Shown one piece after another: positions 25,354-39,204 of a DNA stretch of 64,000 nucleotides. Made by a program: the position numbers and the translations under genes. The stretch's first letter is position 1; each line of letters starts with the position of its first letter. Source of the stretch: Diphasiastrum complanatum (lineage: Eukaryota; Streptophyta; Lycopodiopsida; Lycopodiales; Lycopodiaceae); the NCBI GenBank assembly GCA_029204225.1, contig CM055102.1:27072922-27136921 (forward strand). Reading direction: 5' to 3'. Under the pieces are notes generated by a model that searched no databases, was not told the origin of the DNA, and saw only the letters and a program-made list of their open reading frames with translations.

Positions 25354-28300
25354 TCAGGAAGCACGTGAAGACCTGGTAGTACTGGATCTAGTAGATACAT
25401 GTGATACTCTGTGTGTCTTCGGTCTTCGAACGGGAACTTCAAAATCCTCAACTGAAATATCATCTCTGTCTCGCTTTTGGAGGAACTGGGTAATATGAGC
25501 CTGACTATGATCCATATCTAAGTGCGTGGGTAAAAGTGAAGCTCGCAGAGTGTACATCTCCCTCAACAGAAGGCCTATACATCTGGAGTCTGGATACTCG
25601 AGGAAGGATCTCAGCGTGAGAGGAGTATCTCTATATAAACAATGGTATCGCCCTTTGATCTCAAAATATACTGGACAACGAAAGATGAAATGAAACTCAT
25701 CCTCCACCTCCTGAAGAGAGCAAAGCTCACATATCCTCTGTGATCTGGGAGTGTCCGCGTATGTACCCGTCTCGATAGCAAGCTGGTGAGAAGAGACTCG
25801 AAGCTGTCCCGTACGGTATCTCAGACCAAATGACAGTGGCTGTGCAAGATATGCTGGAAGAATAGGAAGGTCCATAGCATCCAGTTGTAATAGATCTGTG
25901 CCGTAGAAATGCATCTTGACCCTATCAGGATCTGGCTGTGACCATATAGTGCGTATGTAGCTCTGATAAATCTGCTGTTTGATATAAGCATGGAGCCCGT
26001 TCGGAAGATCAAGTGCAGGTATCCCCCATGTCTGAAAAAGGGATGAGACACTGGCTCCCTGTCCAGCAATAGTGCGGGATGAAGTGAGAGCAGCGACAAC
26101 GTATCTGGAAGTATCTAAATCTGATATCCTGTGAAGAAAGGTAACAATCTGGAACATAGCACCGACAACCAAGGGAGGGGAAGCAAACTCTGCCAATATG
26201 ATATCATGTGGTACAGAGGGCTTTGCCCGAATCATCCGGCTGAGCATAAGAATCTGGATGCGAGTAAGTTCCCTCCATGTATCTTGTGATAGATCAGGGC
26301 CCCAAGTCTCAGCAGAGTATAGAGCAACTGGGGAAACCGTAGCAGAGAATAATAAGCATTTGGTAGCAGGGTCTTGCACATAATTTGTGGAACAGAAGCT
26401 CTCCATATGGACAAGAGCAGTATGCCCCTTGCGGGAGCTTGGTGAGGGCTGTGGGTCTAAAGGTAAGTAGTGGACCGGAAAATAGTACCCCCAACTAGGT
26501 GTAAGAGGTCACAATCTCAATCGGTTGTCCGTCATAGTAGAATACCACATCTCTCATATGCTGTCGTTTGGTATTGAACACCATAATCTTGGTCTTTTTA
26601 TTATTAACCATCAATCCCCAAAGTTGACAGAAGCGATGTAGAGCATAAAGGTGTCTCTGTAAACCAGCTGCAGAGGATGAGAGAAGAGCCACATCATCAA
26701 CATATAGGAGAATGGGTATAATAATGTCCGCTAAAGTGCAGCCCTCTCCACCTTCCTCGTGAATAACCCGCTCGAGATGATCAATATATAGTGCAAATAG
26801 AGTAGGCGATAGAGGACAGCCCTGCATCACTCCGACAGTACTATGTATCAGAGGGGACCAGCCACTACCATCTCTGAAACGTGCCAAAATCCGCTCATAT
26901 AAAGTAATGATCGCAACAATAGTCTCCTCTGTAAAGCCAAGTGAAGCTAACCTCTGAAAAAGGAGATGTCTGGGAACAGAGTCAAAAGCTTTGCGAAGGT
27001 CCACAAAGCAGCAATAAACTCTTTGTCTCCTATGTCGTGCTTCCTCAATAATGCATCTCAAAATGAAGATTTGATCCGAAGTAGAGTATTTTGGCTTGAA
27101 CCCAGCTTGGCCCAAAGCGTGTAAACCCTCAGTCTCAACAAAGGATCCAGCAACTGACTATAAGATAGAGCCATAGATCTTAGCCAAAGTGTGACCACTC
27201 ATGATGGTGCAGTAGTTTTCTACATTCATGGGATCACCTGCCTTGAGGATGGGATGGAGGATATTAGTACACCATGCCATGGGGAAACCAGAAGTCATAG
27301 CAGTGTTAAAAGTGTGAGCAATGTAGGGAGAAACAAGGTGTGCGACAGGCTTTAGGAAGTATACATTCAGAGAATCATAGTCAGTAGCTTTATGAAGTTT
27401 GGCATGTTTAATGGCGTTTTCAACCATTTTTGGAGTAAAACAAGAGCAGTGGGCAGGTCGTGGTGAGAGTAAGATAGGAAGAGAGTCCATGGTATATAGT
27501 TTCGTGGCATATTCAATCCAGGATTCGATTGCTATGGGGGCCCGTGTCGAGGAGTGTCTGGTGAAATGCTTCCAGAAAAAGGAGGAAGAAGGAGAATCTA
27601 AAGAATCGATCAACTTTTGGCAAAGTGATCGTAGGTACGTTATTCTCTTTTTTCTGGTGGTTTTATGATACTCTCTCTGGCGCTGTTTAAGTACGGCAGG
27701 GGAGTGTAATCTGGCATATACCACTTGTTTGTGGAGAGAACGACATTCTGAATCATACCAGTGGACACGTCTATGAGATGGTATCATTTTGGTAGGGAAA
27801 GATGAGGAAGCAGCAGTTAAAAGGGATTGAGAAAGGAAAGTGGCTTGTTGATCAACAAATGCCGTGAAAGGGAAATCAGTAAAGTATTTGGGACAAGGTT
27901 GTAGTGTATTTTGTAAGTCCAGTGTGAGTGAAAGGGGCACGTTTATGTGTGGAAGAAGAGCATGGGATGTCAGAAGATGGGGTTATATGACCAAGTGAGA
28001 GGCATAAGAGTGAGTGATCAGAGATCGTAGGAGGGGTGATGGAGAAATCAGAGATATGAGAGATCAAGGCAGGCGATCCAATAAAGTAGTCAACAACACT
28101 ATGCCCTCCACCATGAAGATGACATGTAAATGCTGATGAGGAGAGCCACTGCGTGAGGCATTTAGGATGGCAAGAGAGTGTGTCTCTGCAAGAGTAATCA
28201 ACTGCTCCCCAAAGAAGTAGCTGGAATATCTACATCCTGTGATATCCGATCTAGTCTTATATCTAGAAGGTGGAGCCGGAGAAAGTCAGTATCTGCATGA

Positions 28301-28826
28301 AATTTTGTCTGTCTGGAGCTTTTGCGGGCGTTGAAATCCCCGGCTAACAGAATGTAACCTTGCTGAGAAAAGATAGCAATGTCGTCTGAAAGTGCCTGAA
28401 AGGGGTCCCCACCAAAATCAGCAAACACCGATGTCTGTGGGGCGAAATAACAATCATATAAATGTCCTGATGTACCCCCAAAAGTGACCCAACAATGCGA
28501 AGCCAGATATAGTGAGCATATGGATCTTGCTTAACCATCTTAACTGCGGTGCTTCTGTATAAACAAGCCACTCCTCCAGTTCCGCGACAAGTTTTTCCTC
28601 TCACAAATGGGCGAAAAACAGAATGCCAAGAGAAATCCTGTATATGTGGAAGAGGATGATATAAAGACTCATGGGTTTCATCCAACAATAAAATGTCACA
28701 TTTTCTAATCAAATCAGCAACATCTCCTGCAGATGATGATGATAAAAAGCCATTGCAATTCCAGAAGCCAAGTCTCAAAGTGGTAGGGGATCTCGGGTTG
28801 CTCCTATGCCCGGGAGCCCCGAGGTC
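25354..28826 (-). pseudogene. LINE A ORF2: endonuclease, reverse transcriptase, zinc motif
   Basis: The frame opens straight after the UAG and reads LRLGFWNCNGFLSSSSAGDV, with the endonuclease motif DETHE; no ATG precedes these. Later segments give NARKSSRQTKFHADTDF, then the reverse transcriptase: KHAKLHKATDYDSLNVYFLK, AWCTNILHPILKAGDP, FKPKYSTSDQIF, RKAFDSVPRHLLFQRLA, GVMQGCPLSPTLF and the active site LLYVDDVALL. The thumb carries MIRAKPSVPHDIILAEF. The C terminus has a C-x2-C...HFIFRC zinc-like motif (ICELCSLQEVEDEFHFIFRC). At least four frameshifts or stops break it. The enzyme would nick target DNA and prime cDNA synthesis there. Confidence 0.85.
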
Positions 28827-28829
28827 CTA
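28788..28829 (-). promoter_or_regulatory. LINE A in-frame UAG with downstream hairpin (candidate recoding site)
   Basis: On the minus strand ORF1 ends CAA-UAG-GAC, and the same frame opens ORF2. GGACCTCGGGGCTCC and GGAGCAACCCGAGATCC pair to form a stem (one mismatch, a small internal loop) around CGGGCATA. The same arrangement with a different stem sequence is present in LINEs D and E. Confidence 0.55.
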
Positions 28830-29697
28830 TTGTGAAGGGAGGTCAAATATTTCGGCTTGCCGTCGATAAAAGCATCCCTTTGTCCTTTTTCTTTTGCTTC
28901 TTGAATAATCTTTTTTCTTGCCAACCATTGGGTATTTGTCAAATCATCATCCATATAAATAAAGGTGCCTTTAAGCTTTGTCCTAAGGTGAAGAGCTGCA
29001 TTGCGTTGTTGAAGAGAACGAAATTTGATAAATAAATTTTTTTCATGAAACTTAGTGCACCATGCTGTATCTAAACCATCGACAACATGAGATAGCTTGG
29101 AAACGAGTAATTCTTTAGCTTCTTCTATTAGTTTATGTTAAGGGCCAAAAAGCTTGCTCATCCAAAACGGTTTCCAAGTTATCTCTCATAGAGGCTGAAA
29201 TAGGGGGGTGATTCCCTTGCTTGAGGATTGATGACGTCTATTCAACCTGTGTTTCAAGAGAGTTTGCCGCCCATATCGTCCGGTTTGAAGAGTGCTGCCC
29301 ATGTCTCTGTCTCTTCAAGTTGTTTTTCCAAGCAAGATATTTTGTTTGAAGTCTCCTCCAAGACACTCGTTTGAGGTATATGTTTTGCAATTCGTTGCTT
29401 CAGATACACGTTTTCTTGTTCAAGCTGCTCCATTCGCTCTTTAACACCAATGAGATTCATAACTAGCTTGCCATTCTCAATTTCGAAGAAGTGTAATTGT
29501 CTCTTAAGTCCGAGGATTTCTTGCCGGATAAAGCTGATGTCATAAGCAAAGAGGCTCTCAATAGGTTTGGACGGGGTATAATCAACTGTGGACAGCTGAT
29601 TAGTATCCGCGTGTGGTTCGGCAGCATCAAGGAGCTTCTTGGCAAAAGTATCCGCCGTAAGAGCAGAGACGGCGGATGTGGAAGGAGACCCCTCCAT
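28830..29697 (-). pseudogene. LINE A ORF1 protein (coiled coil and RNA-binding domain)
   Basis: It starts at [20 protein letters not shown] right after the (CT)n tract. A conserved [10 protein letters not shown] motif leads into a coiled coil ([13 protein letters not shown]..., VKERMEQLEQENVYLKQR). A frameshift near 29254 moves the frame, which then continues KLSHVVDGLDTAWCTKFHEK, LKGTFIYMDDDL and RKKIIQEAKEKGQRDAF up to the UAG. The last part is the ORF1p C-terminal domain, aligned with TTIYMDDDLTYIQVEERRKA in LINE D. ORF1 proteins of L1-type LINEs trimerise and coat element RNA. Confidence 0.8.
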
Positions 29698-29698
29698 C

Positions 29699-32743
<3,045 letters not shown>

Positions 32744-32747
32744 ATAA

Positions 32748-32841
<94 letters not shown>
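32748..32841. repeat. Compound (GT)n(GA)n microsatellite joining LINE D (tail) to LINE C (head)
   Basis: About 22 bp GT then 72 bp GA. On the minus strand (CT)n follows CATTAATAAAG of LINE D, then (AC)n runs into LINE C. Confidence 0.95.
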
Positions 32842-32844
<3 letters not shown>

Positions 32845-33033
32845 TATTAATGTCTTTTCCATGCCAAAAGGCATATAAGACTAGTAAATGTACATGTCAA
32901 GTATGTGGTAACCATAGGAGCGTATGAAACGTCCCCAAAACAGTAACAAAAGTAGCAATCTAGAGCTAAAGCTATAAACTGAAATAGATGTGATGCTATA
33001 AGAAACATGTGGGAGCATGTATACTGCTAACAG

Positions 33034-36000
33034 TCATGAGTGAGGTATGACGCTATCATCTAGTCCTGTCCTGCTGGTGCTGATGATATAGAAGGATGTA
33101 ATACGGCTTGTGGCATGAAGGGCCATTGGTGGTCTCTGGCGTCGTCTGAGAGGATGAAGAGGTCTCCTCGTGAAAGGTCGAGTAGCTCGTGCTGCAACAT
33201 GGGTATGTGTGGGACGCTGTCTCTGGTCTCTGTGGGCAAGTAGGTCATCATCATCATCGTCACCGTCATCAAAACGCCCTCTTCTCCTGGAGAAGAAAGA
33301 AGTGATTAGAGGCTGAGAAACCTGACTCGGCTGGGCTGTCTGACACAAATCCTGTCGTAGTATAAACATCTCTCGTATCATGAGTGCCGCGCATCGGGAA
33401 TCCTCATAAGCTATGAGAGATCGTAAGGTGACAGGTGTGTCTCGGAACAAACAGTGGTATCTCCCTCTGATCTTGTAATATACCAGGCACCTAAAGATAA
33501 ATTGCTCCTCTGACTCCACCTCCTCTAAAGAGCATAACTGGCAAATCCGCTCCTCTCTCGGGGTGCCCTGGAATCTACCAGTCTCAATAGCCAACTGATG
33601 TGATGATACACGGAGCTGTCCCAATGTAAATCTGAGGCAATGTGATAGTCTCGAGTCCAAATAATGCGGTAAGACCGGGAACCCTGCTATGTCAAGCTCA
33701 ATAAAATGAGTCCAGTAGTAGCCAGGTTTCACCCCAAGCTGTCGCCCCCAAGTACGGTCGAGATATGCCCCATATAAGATGCGCCTGATGTACTGATGAG
33801 TATCTGAGGGGAGCTCTGTAATGGAGATACCAAATGACTCAAGGAGGAAATGGGATGCCTGAGAGAACCACGATAGTCGATAACCCTGGTCATGAAGAAA
33901 GTGTGAGGAGACAAGTGCTGTCTGTGTATATCTCATATCCTAATCGGGCAGAGCCTGGATTCTCTGAATGTATGTGATAAGCTGGAACGCGACATATATC
34001 TGAATGGGTGGAACGGCAAACTCTGCAAGAAGGATCTCATGTGGAACCGAGGGCTTCGCCCCAATCATACGGGCTAACATGGTGGTCTGCAATCGTGAAA
34101 TGCTGGCCCAATGTGATGAAGGGAGGCCGGTGCACCATGTCTCTGCTGCATATAAGGCTGTGGGGGTGACAATACTATCAAAGAGTCTACACTTACTGCG
34201 AACATCTCTGATGAGCTTCCTGAAACAAAACCGCTCAAGCTGAACAAGATAGGAATGCCCCTTCCCAAGTCGGGTGGTGGCAGCTTGCCGCATGCTGAAG
34301 GTAGGACCAGAGAAGAGTATCCCCAAATAGGTATAAGAGGAAACTACCTCTAAGGCCTGTCCATCTAGGATGAGCTCCTGGCACTGCATGAAGGCTCGAG
34401 AAGTGTTGAAGACCATAACCTTGGTCTTCGCAGTGTTCACCCCCAACCCCCATCTGGTACAAAATCCCTGTAAACAATCTAGCTGCCTCTGCAAACCCTC
34501 TCTGGTCGGGGATACTAGTACTACATCATCCGCATAAAGGAGAATAGCAATCAGAATGGTGCCAAGTCTACAGCCACCCCCGCCACACTGTGAGATGACT
34601 CGCTCTAACTCATCAATATACAATCCAAAGAGAACCGCTGAAAGAGAGCACCCCTGTTTCACCCCAATGGTGCTCCAAATGTGATCAGATAAGCCACTGC
34701 TATGTCGGAAACATCCCAAGACCTTCTCATAAAGAGCCATCACTGCTAAAATAATATATGTGGGGAAACCAAGGTCACGAAGTCTCTGAATGAGCAGGGA
34801 GCGTGGTACAGAATCGAAGGCCTTCGTGAAATCTACAAAACAACAATGAACCCTCTCTTTCCTGTACTTAGCTTCCTCGATCAAGGCTCGAAGTGTAAAA
34901 ATATGGTCAGTGGTAGAATAATGAGATCGGAAACCTGCTTGCCCCAATGCATGTAATCTCCGAGCTTCCGCCTTTGAACTCACTGCAGACTGGAGTATGG
35001 TACCATAGAGCTTCGTGAGAACATGTCCGATCATGATGGTGCGGTAATTACCAGGAATCATGGGATCACCATTTTTATGAATAGGGTGGATGATGTTGGT
35101 GCACCAGGATGAGGGGAAACCAGAGACAACGACGGACTTGAGGAGAGTGGCTAGTGTGGGAGCAAGGAGGTCGGAAGCATGGGTTAGGAGTTCAGATTCA
35201 AGGTCTTCGATATCTCTTGCTTTATGGGACTTCATTCTCTTGATGGCCGTAAGTACCATGTCAGATGTGAAGAAGGTGAACTCAGAGGGGCGTGGGGAGA
35301 TAGAGATGGGTGCGTCAGTGGGTATGGTATATAGTTTGGTAGCGTATTCGGTCCATATGCGAAGGTCATCCAGGAGGGGTGGTGGAGCACGAGGGATAAA
35401 CTCACGCCAAAAGGCGCCTGAAGAGGAACTGAAGAGAAGATCAACAAGACGCGTTCCTTCGGAGTCATCATATATACGCTTTTTTCGGCGGGGTGTGCGA
35501 CGGTAAGAGCGCCTGGCGGAGTGAAGGAGATGAGGATCGTGAGTGCGGGCATGGGGGTAGATGGAAAAGCAAGGGAAGCAGCGGTATGAAGAGAAGTGCT
35601 AAGAAAGGCAGCTTGAGTCTCGACTGTACTATCGTGAGGGAAGGAATGGAGCAATGAGGTTAGGAACTCCTGGTAGACTGGTGTAAAGAGAGAACTGAAT
35701 GTATACTTGGGTGCCCGTGTAAGCAGGGGGTGTGAGGATGGCTGGGGAGGTGGGAGGCGGCAGATAGCGAAGGAGAGAAAGGAATGATCAGAGAGAGTGG
35801 TGGGAGATACATGAAAATCAGAGATGAGAGGTATGGAAGATGGTGATCCCATGAGATAATCCACAACACTATGTCCACCACTGTGAGGGTGACAAGTATA
35901 ACTGCCAGGTTTTGGCCAACAGGTTAGGCCATTGTAAATGGCTAACTCATGGGCCTCTCCAAACTGCAATAAATGCTCACCGTAAGGGGTAGTAGGTCCC

Positions 36001-36623
36001 AAGCTGTCCTCTAAAATCATGGTAACTCCCATATCATCGCTGTCCGGGGCATGAACGCGGAGCCGGTCGGTGATGTCATAGAACTCTGACTGCCGTGAAG
36101 AGGTTCGGGCATTAAAATCTCCAGCGAGGAGAATATGCCCCCGCTCTGCGAATCTGATAATATCAGGCGATAAATCAAGGTAGGGTGAACCTGTGCCCTC
36201 AGCAAAGGACGAAGACTCTGGAGGAAAATAACAGGCCGCCACAAAGAGGTCCCTGTCTAACCCAATATCCTGCCCAGTAATATGAATCCATATATACCGT
36301 GCATGCTCGTCGTGTCTGATGAACTCAATGCTCGGATGAAGAGACTCTCTGTATAAACATGCAACACCTCCGGATCCACGACCGCTAGCTGATCTAGTCT
36401 CAAGTCTATACACGGAATCCCATCTGTATCCTGGAAAAATAGGTAATCCTCTCTCCTGACTCTCATGAGTCTCCATAAAGAGCAGTAAATCCCTGTTAGT
36501 GATGAAATTGATCAAGTCGCCAGCAATGGAAGATGAGTGTAGACCATCACAGTTCCATACTCCAATCCGGAGATGGTGTGGGTGGGTCCCCGGGGCACTT
36601 CCGAACCCGGGGACCCCAAATCC
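33034..36623 (-). pseudogene. LINE D ORF2: endonuclease, reverse transcriptase, zinc motif
   Basis: Frame continuous with ORF1 across one UAG. The endonuclease shows GVWNCDGLHSSS, METHES, GSGGVACLYRESL, ILLAGDFNARTSS and SVVDYLMG. The first ATG of the frame is at METHES, inside the core. A frameshift near 35480 (a T-rich stretch) separates it from the reverse transcriptase: FRSHYSTTDHIFTL, TKAFDSVPRSLLIQRL, GVKQGCSLSAVLFGLYIDEL, active site LLYADDVVLV. The thumb has MIGAKPSVPHEILLAEF. A single stop at about 33940 precedes the C terminus with ICQLCSLEEVESEEQFIFRC, a C-x2-C...C zinc-like motif. No RNase H domain is seen. Confidence 0.9.
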
Positions 36624-36626
36624 CTA
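36584..36626 (-). promoter_or_regulatory. LINE D in-frame UAG with 11-bp GC hairpin (candidate readthrough site)
   Basis: On the minus strand ORF1 ends CAG-UGC-UAG-GGA. Seven nucleotides after the UAG begins GGGTCCCCGGG, which pairs perfectly with CCCGGGGACCC across an 11-nt loop. ORF2 follows in the same frame. A strong structure 7-8 nt behind a UAG is the layout of known viral readthrough signals (established for gammaretroviral gag-pol). Function here is inference. Confidence 0.6.
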
Positions 36627-37543
36627 GCACTGGGAGCTGCTAGGTGCGCTGTCAAGAAAACGCACTCGTCCATCTCGGTAAATGACTCGTCTGCCAGACT
36701 CACGGGCCTTACGCCTCTCCTCTACCTGGATATATGTGAGGTCGTCGTCCATGTAGATAGTGGTACCACGTAGCTCAGCTCTGCACCGCAAAGCATCTCG
36801 ACGGCTCTCGAGGGAGGTGAAACGAAGAATGAGTGTGGCTGCATCTCTAGTGGTCCTCCATGCGGTGTCTAACCCCTCTGTCATGTGCCCGAGAGTGATG
36901 TCGAGAAAGTGTTTAGCTTTAGCCAATGCATCCTGTGTATCTAGAACTCCACGAACTCTAATATTGTGGGATTTTTGGTCTCGAGATTTCTCTTCCGAGA
37001 TGGTGGCTGAGATAACTGAGGAGATGGGAGCGCTGGGTTTGGTGCCCTTTTTCAAAACTGATGCCCAGGAAAGGGCCTCTTTGTGTTGCTTCTCAATCTT
37101 GGTTTCTAGCTCCCGTAGCATGTTGGTGGTGGATTCCGAAGCTGCGGCCTGTTTGATTCCGATGGATTGTTCGAGTGCGGCAACCTTGGACTGCAATAGC
37201 TTCTTCTCGTTGATCAAAGAAGTAACCGTTCCTTTCAGCTGTGAAATTTCATACCGCAAAAATTGGAAATTTGCCTTGAATCGATCAATCTGCCAAGATG
37301 AAAAAAGTTCAATTGATTTAGACGGCGTATACGGAATATTGGCTGTAGACTGTGGTGCCGTGAAGGAGGAAGAGTGAGCAATGATCGGTGTGGGAAGAAT
37401 AGGGTCAGAAGACAGAAGAGGAGCCGAATCAGGGGAGCAGCCATCAAAGAGAGGGGTGAGAGTTGTAGTAGGAGAGGGAGATGGGTCATCAAGGGGGTGA
37501 GGTGAAGTGGCAGCGAGGGGGGGGGCTGGAATGACAATGGGGC
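36624..37543 (-). CDS. LINE D ORF1 protein (5'-truncated copy, otherwise open)
   Basis: An open frame of about 306 codons ending in UAG. A proline/serine-rich N terminus, the motif YTPSKSIELFSSWQIDRF, a coiled coil (LRYEISQLKGTVTSLINE, KKLLQSKVAALEQSI, TNMLRELETKIEKQHKEA), then an RNA-binding region (HNIRVRGVLDTQDALAKA, GTTIYMDDDLTYIQVEERRK, VIYRDGRVRFLDSAP). This is the L1-type ORF1p plan: trimerising coil, RRM-like part, C-terminal domain. The frame has no ATG at its 5' end because the copy is truncated there. Confidence 0.8.
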
Positions 37544-38381
37544 GTCTCAATTTTATTTCTGGTCACATTCTGAAACACAAACAAATAAACAACAGTTCAG
37601 AAGTTCAGAAAACACATTCTGTTTCGGAATGTGGTTCTATGTTGCAAACAAATAAACTGTAGTTCAAAAGTTTTTTGAGTAAAGGACATGCAACAACAAG
37701 CATTATAAGAATATGCTCGTGTTGGAAGATTTTCAAAATTTTATCATTAAAATATATTCAGACAGCTACATTGAAAGCTGGTACTCTTCTCGATTGGACA
37801 CACACGGTAGGCATTTGTAACTGATGACCTTCATAATATATTCAATGAAAGCTGGTAATCTTCTCGATTGGACACACACGGTAGGCATTTGTAACTGAAG
37901 ACCTTCATAATGGAAAAAGTTTACTGCAATCAAGAGTCAAATTTTGAACGAAAACACATGTTGCAGTCATTATATAGAGATTTGGAGCTACCATGGCAAG
38001 ATAATAGAAAATCCTGACATTGAGAATTTGCTATCAATAAACAAATTTGGGCTCTTGTGAGGGCCCTTGAATCTTGCCTTCAATCTTCATGTGTGAGAGG
38101 GACATATGTGTTTTGATATGCTTTTTGGAGTTCCTGTTGTGGGAAAGGATGCAAACCTCAGAACCTAGAAAGGTGGGTATATTAGAAAATGGAGTTGCAT
38201 GAATGATACAGGTTAATATATTGTGGAGGAGAGGAACATTTGAAGTCTTCAGTGAGGTGATGTACAGTTTATCTAGAGCTGGACAATCAGGATAACAGAG
38301 GTGACGTTATTTTTCCTTTTCGGCTGTGCCTAATTTTTTTTGTTTTGCGGACGCTTCCTAATATTCTGCTCAATCTTCCAG
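37544..38381. other. Intron sequence before kinase exon 2
   Basis: No gene. It includes a two-copy direct repeat (unit 74 bp, 37772-37919) with CTTCTCGATTGGACACACAC in both copies, and a smaller ACATTCTG/CAAACAAATAAAC duplication near 37565-37670. It ends in a polypyrimidine stretch (TCTGCTCAATCTTCCAG) that serves as acceptor for the exon at 38382. Confidence 0.5.
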
Positions 38382-38654
38382 GCAGATACCTACATGGAAG
38401 GAAAATAGCAACAATCATTGATCAAACTGCAAGCCCTGTTGACATCCGTATGAGGCAGGCTAGTGCATTGTCCAGTGTATCAAAGGTGGAAGAGGAGTTT
38501 GCACCACAAGCCAATTCTTCCTATCATTCACATGCTCATGTTCAATTTTATGGAATTCTTGGGGGATTTTCGCTTGTTGCTTGTGCTTTTATATGCCCAT
38601 GTCTGCAGCCTAAAAGGAAAGAGACCTCCAAAGAATTTGAGAAAGACAAAGCAT
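38382..38654 (+). CDS. CRCK-like receptor kinase, exon with transmembrane segment
   Basis: Acceptor CTTCCAG|GC at 38381, donor GCAT|GTGAGT at 38655; both are phase 1. It reads a juxtamembrane ectodomain (GRYLHGRKIATIIDQTASP, SSVSKVEEEFAP), then FYGILGGFSLVACAFICP, a single transmembrane helix followed by the positive stop-transfer cluster LQPKRKE. The next exon continues in phase. This topology (ectodomain, one helix, kinase inside) is that of plant receptor-like kinases. It lies between two inverted, almost identical LINEs (D and E). Confidence 0.6.
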
Positions 38655-38959
38655 GTGAGTGAAAATCTTTAGTTTATCAACTTTGCTGACAATGTAGTGT
38701 TGTTGTACTTTGCCTAGAGGCTTGTAATCTAGTATTTCAAGGGCTGATCTTAGATTCTTCTGCTGCATGAATGTGAAGGGCCATTAATCTACTAAGATTG
38801 GCTAGAGTTGGTGGGAGGGACTTTGAGTGACTGCCTGTCGGTTTTTCTATTATGACATACTCATGTTAAAAAGCACATTGGTGTAGAGCTACTTATTTTT
38901 TCTTAAAAAATATCGATTCGAACCACTAATCTACTGTAGCTGTCATTCTGACCTTTCAG
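38655..38959 (+). other. Short intron of the CRCK-like gene (305 bp)
   Basis: GTGAGT...CTGACCTTTCAG, a normal plant GT-AG intron, phase 1, without any inserted element. It is the only intron of normal size seen in this gene. Confidence 0.6.
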
Positions 38960-39204
38960 TGCCTTCTAATTGTGCCTCCTTGGAAGGAAGTTCCTTGAGT
39001 AAGCCTTTACCAGGATTTGCTTCGGATGCTTCCATTTCTGTCTTGCCCAAGAGCACGGGATGTATGAGTTTTACAATGGCCGACATTGCCAGGATCACTC
39101 GTAACTTTTCTGCCTCAAATGTAATTGGACATGGAGGATTTGGAACGGTCTACAAAGGGAACTTGGGTGATGGAAATCTTGTTGCCATCAAACGAGGAAA
39201 AAAG
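38960..39204 (+). CDS. CRCK-like receptor kinase, exon with start of kinase domain
   Basis: Acceptor ACCTTTCAG|TG, donor AAAAAG|GTAGCT, ending in phase 0. It reads a serine-rich linker, then CMSFTMADIARITRNFSASN and the glycine loop VIGHGGFGTVYKG, then VAIKRGKK with the ATP-binding lysine. The motif order and the FTM-x-x-I...NFS lead resemble calmodulin-binding receptor-like cytoplasmic kinases (CRCK family), which are Ser/Thr kinases linked to calcium and stress signalling. The remaining kinase subdomains are not found up to 64000, so they lie beyond the window or are lost. Family assignment is from motif memory and is moderately secure. Confidence 0.75.

Larger units (their letters stand above)
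32842..37543 (-). mobile_element. LINE D, nearly intact, 5'-truncated in ORF1, minus strand (4.7 kb)
   Basis: Minus strand. It begins inside the proline-rich N terminus of ORF1 (homology with LINE E starts at CCCCATTGTCATTCCAGC, near 37543) and runs through ORF1, an in-frame UAG with hairpin, ORF2 and a 190-bp 3' UTR to the terminal hairpin (32842-32885) and (CT)n. Only one frameshift (near 35480) and one nonsense codon (about 33940) break ORF2. It is almost identical to LINE E, which lies in the opposite direction at 43.6-46.4 kb, so this subfamily was active recently. Confidence 0.9.

Noticed and set aside
27399-27668. Plus-strand frames inside minus-strand LINEs (also 36760-37377, 35090-35506)
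   Set aside because: They are antisense shadows of ORF1/ORF2 coding sequence with no domain of their own.
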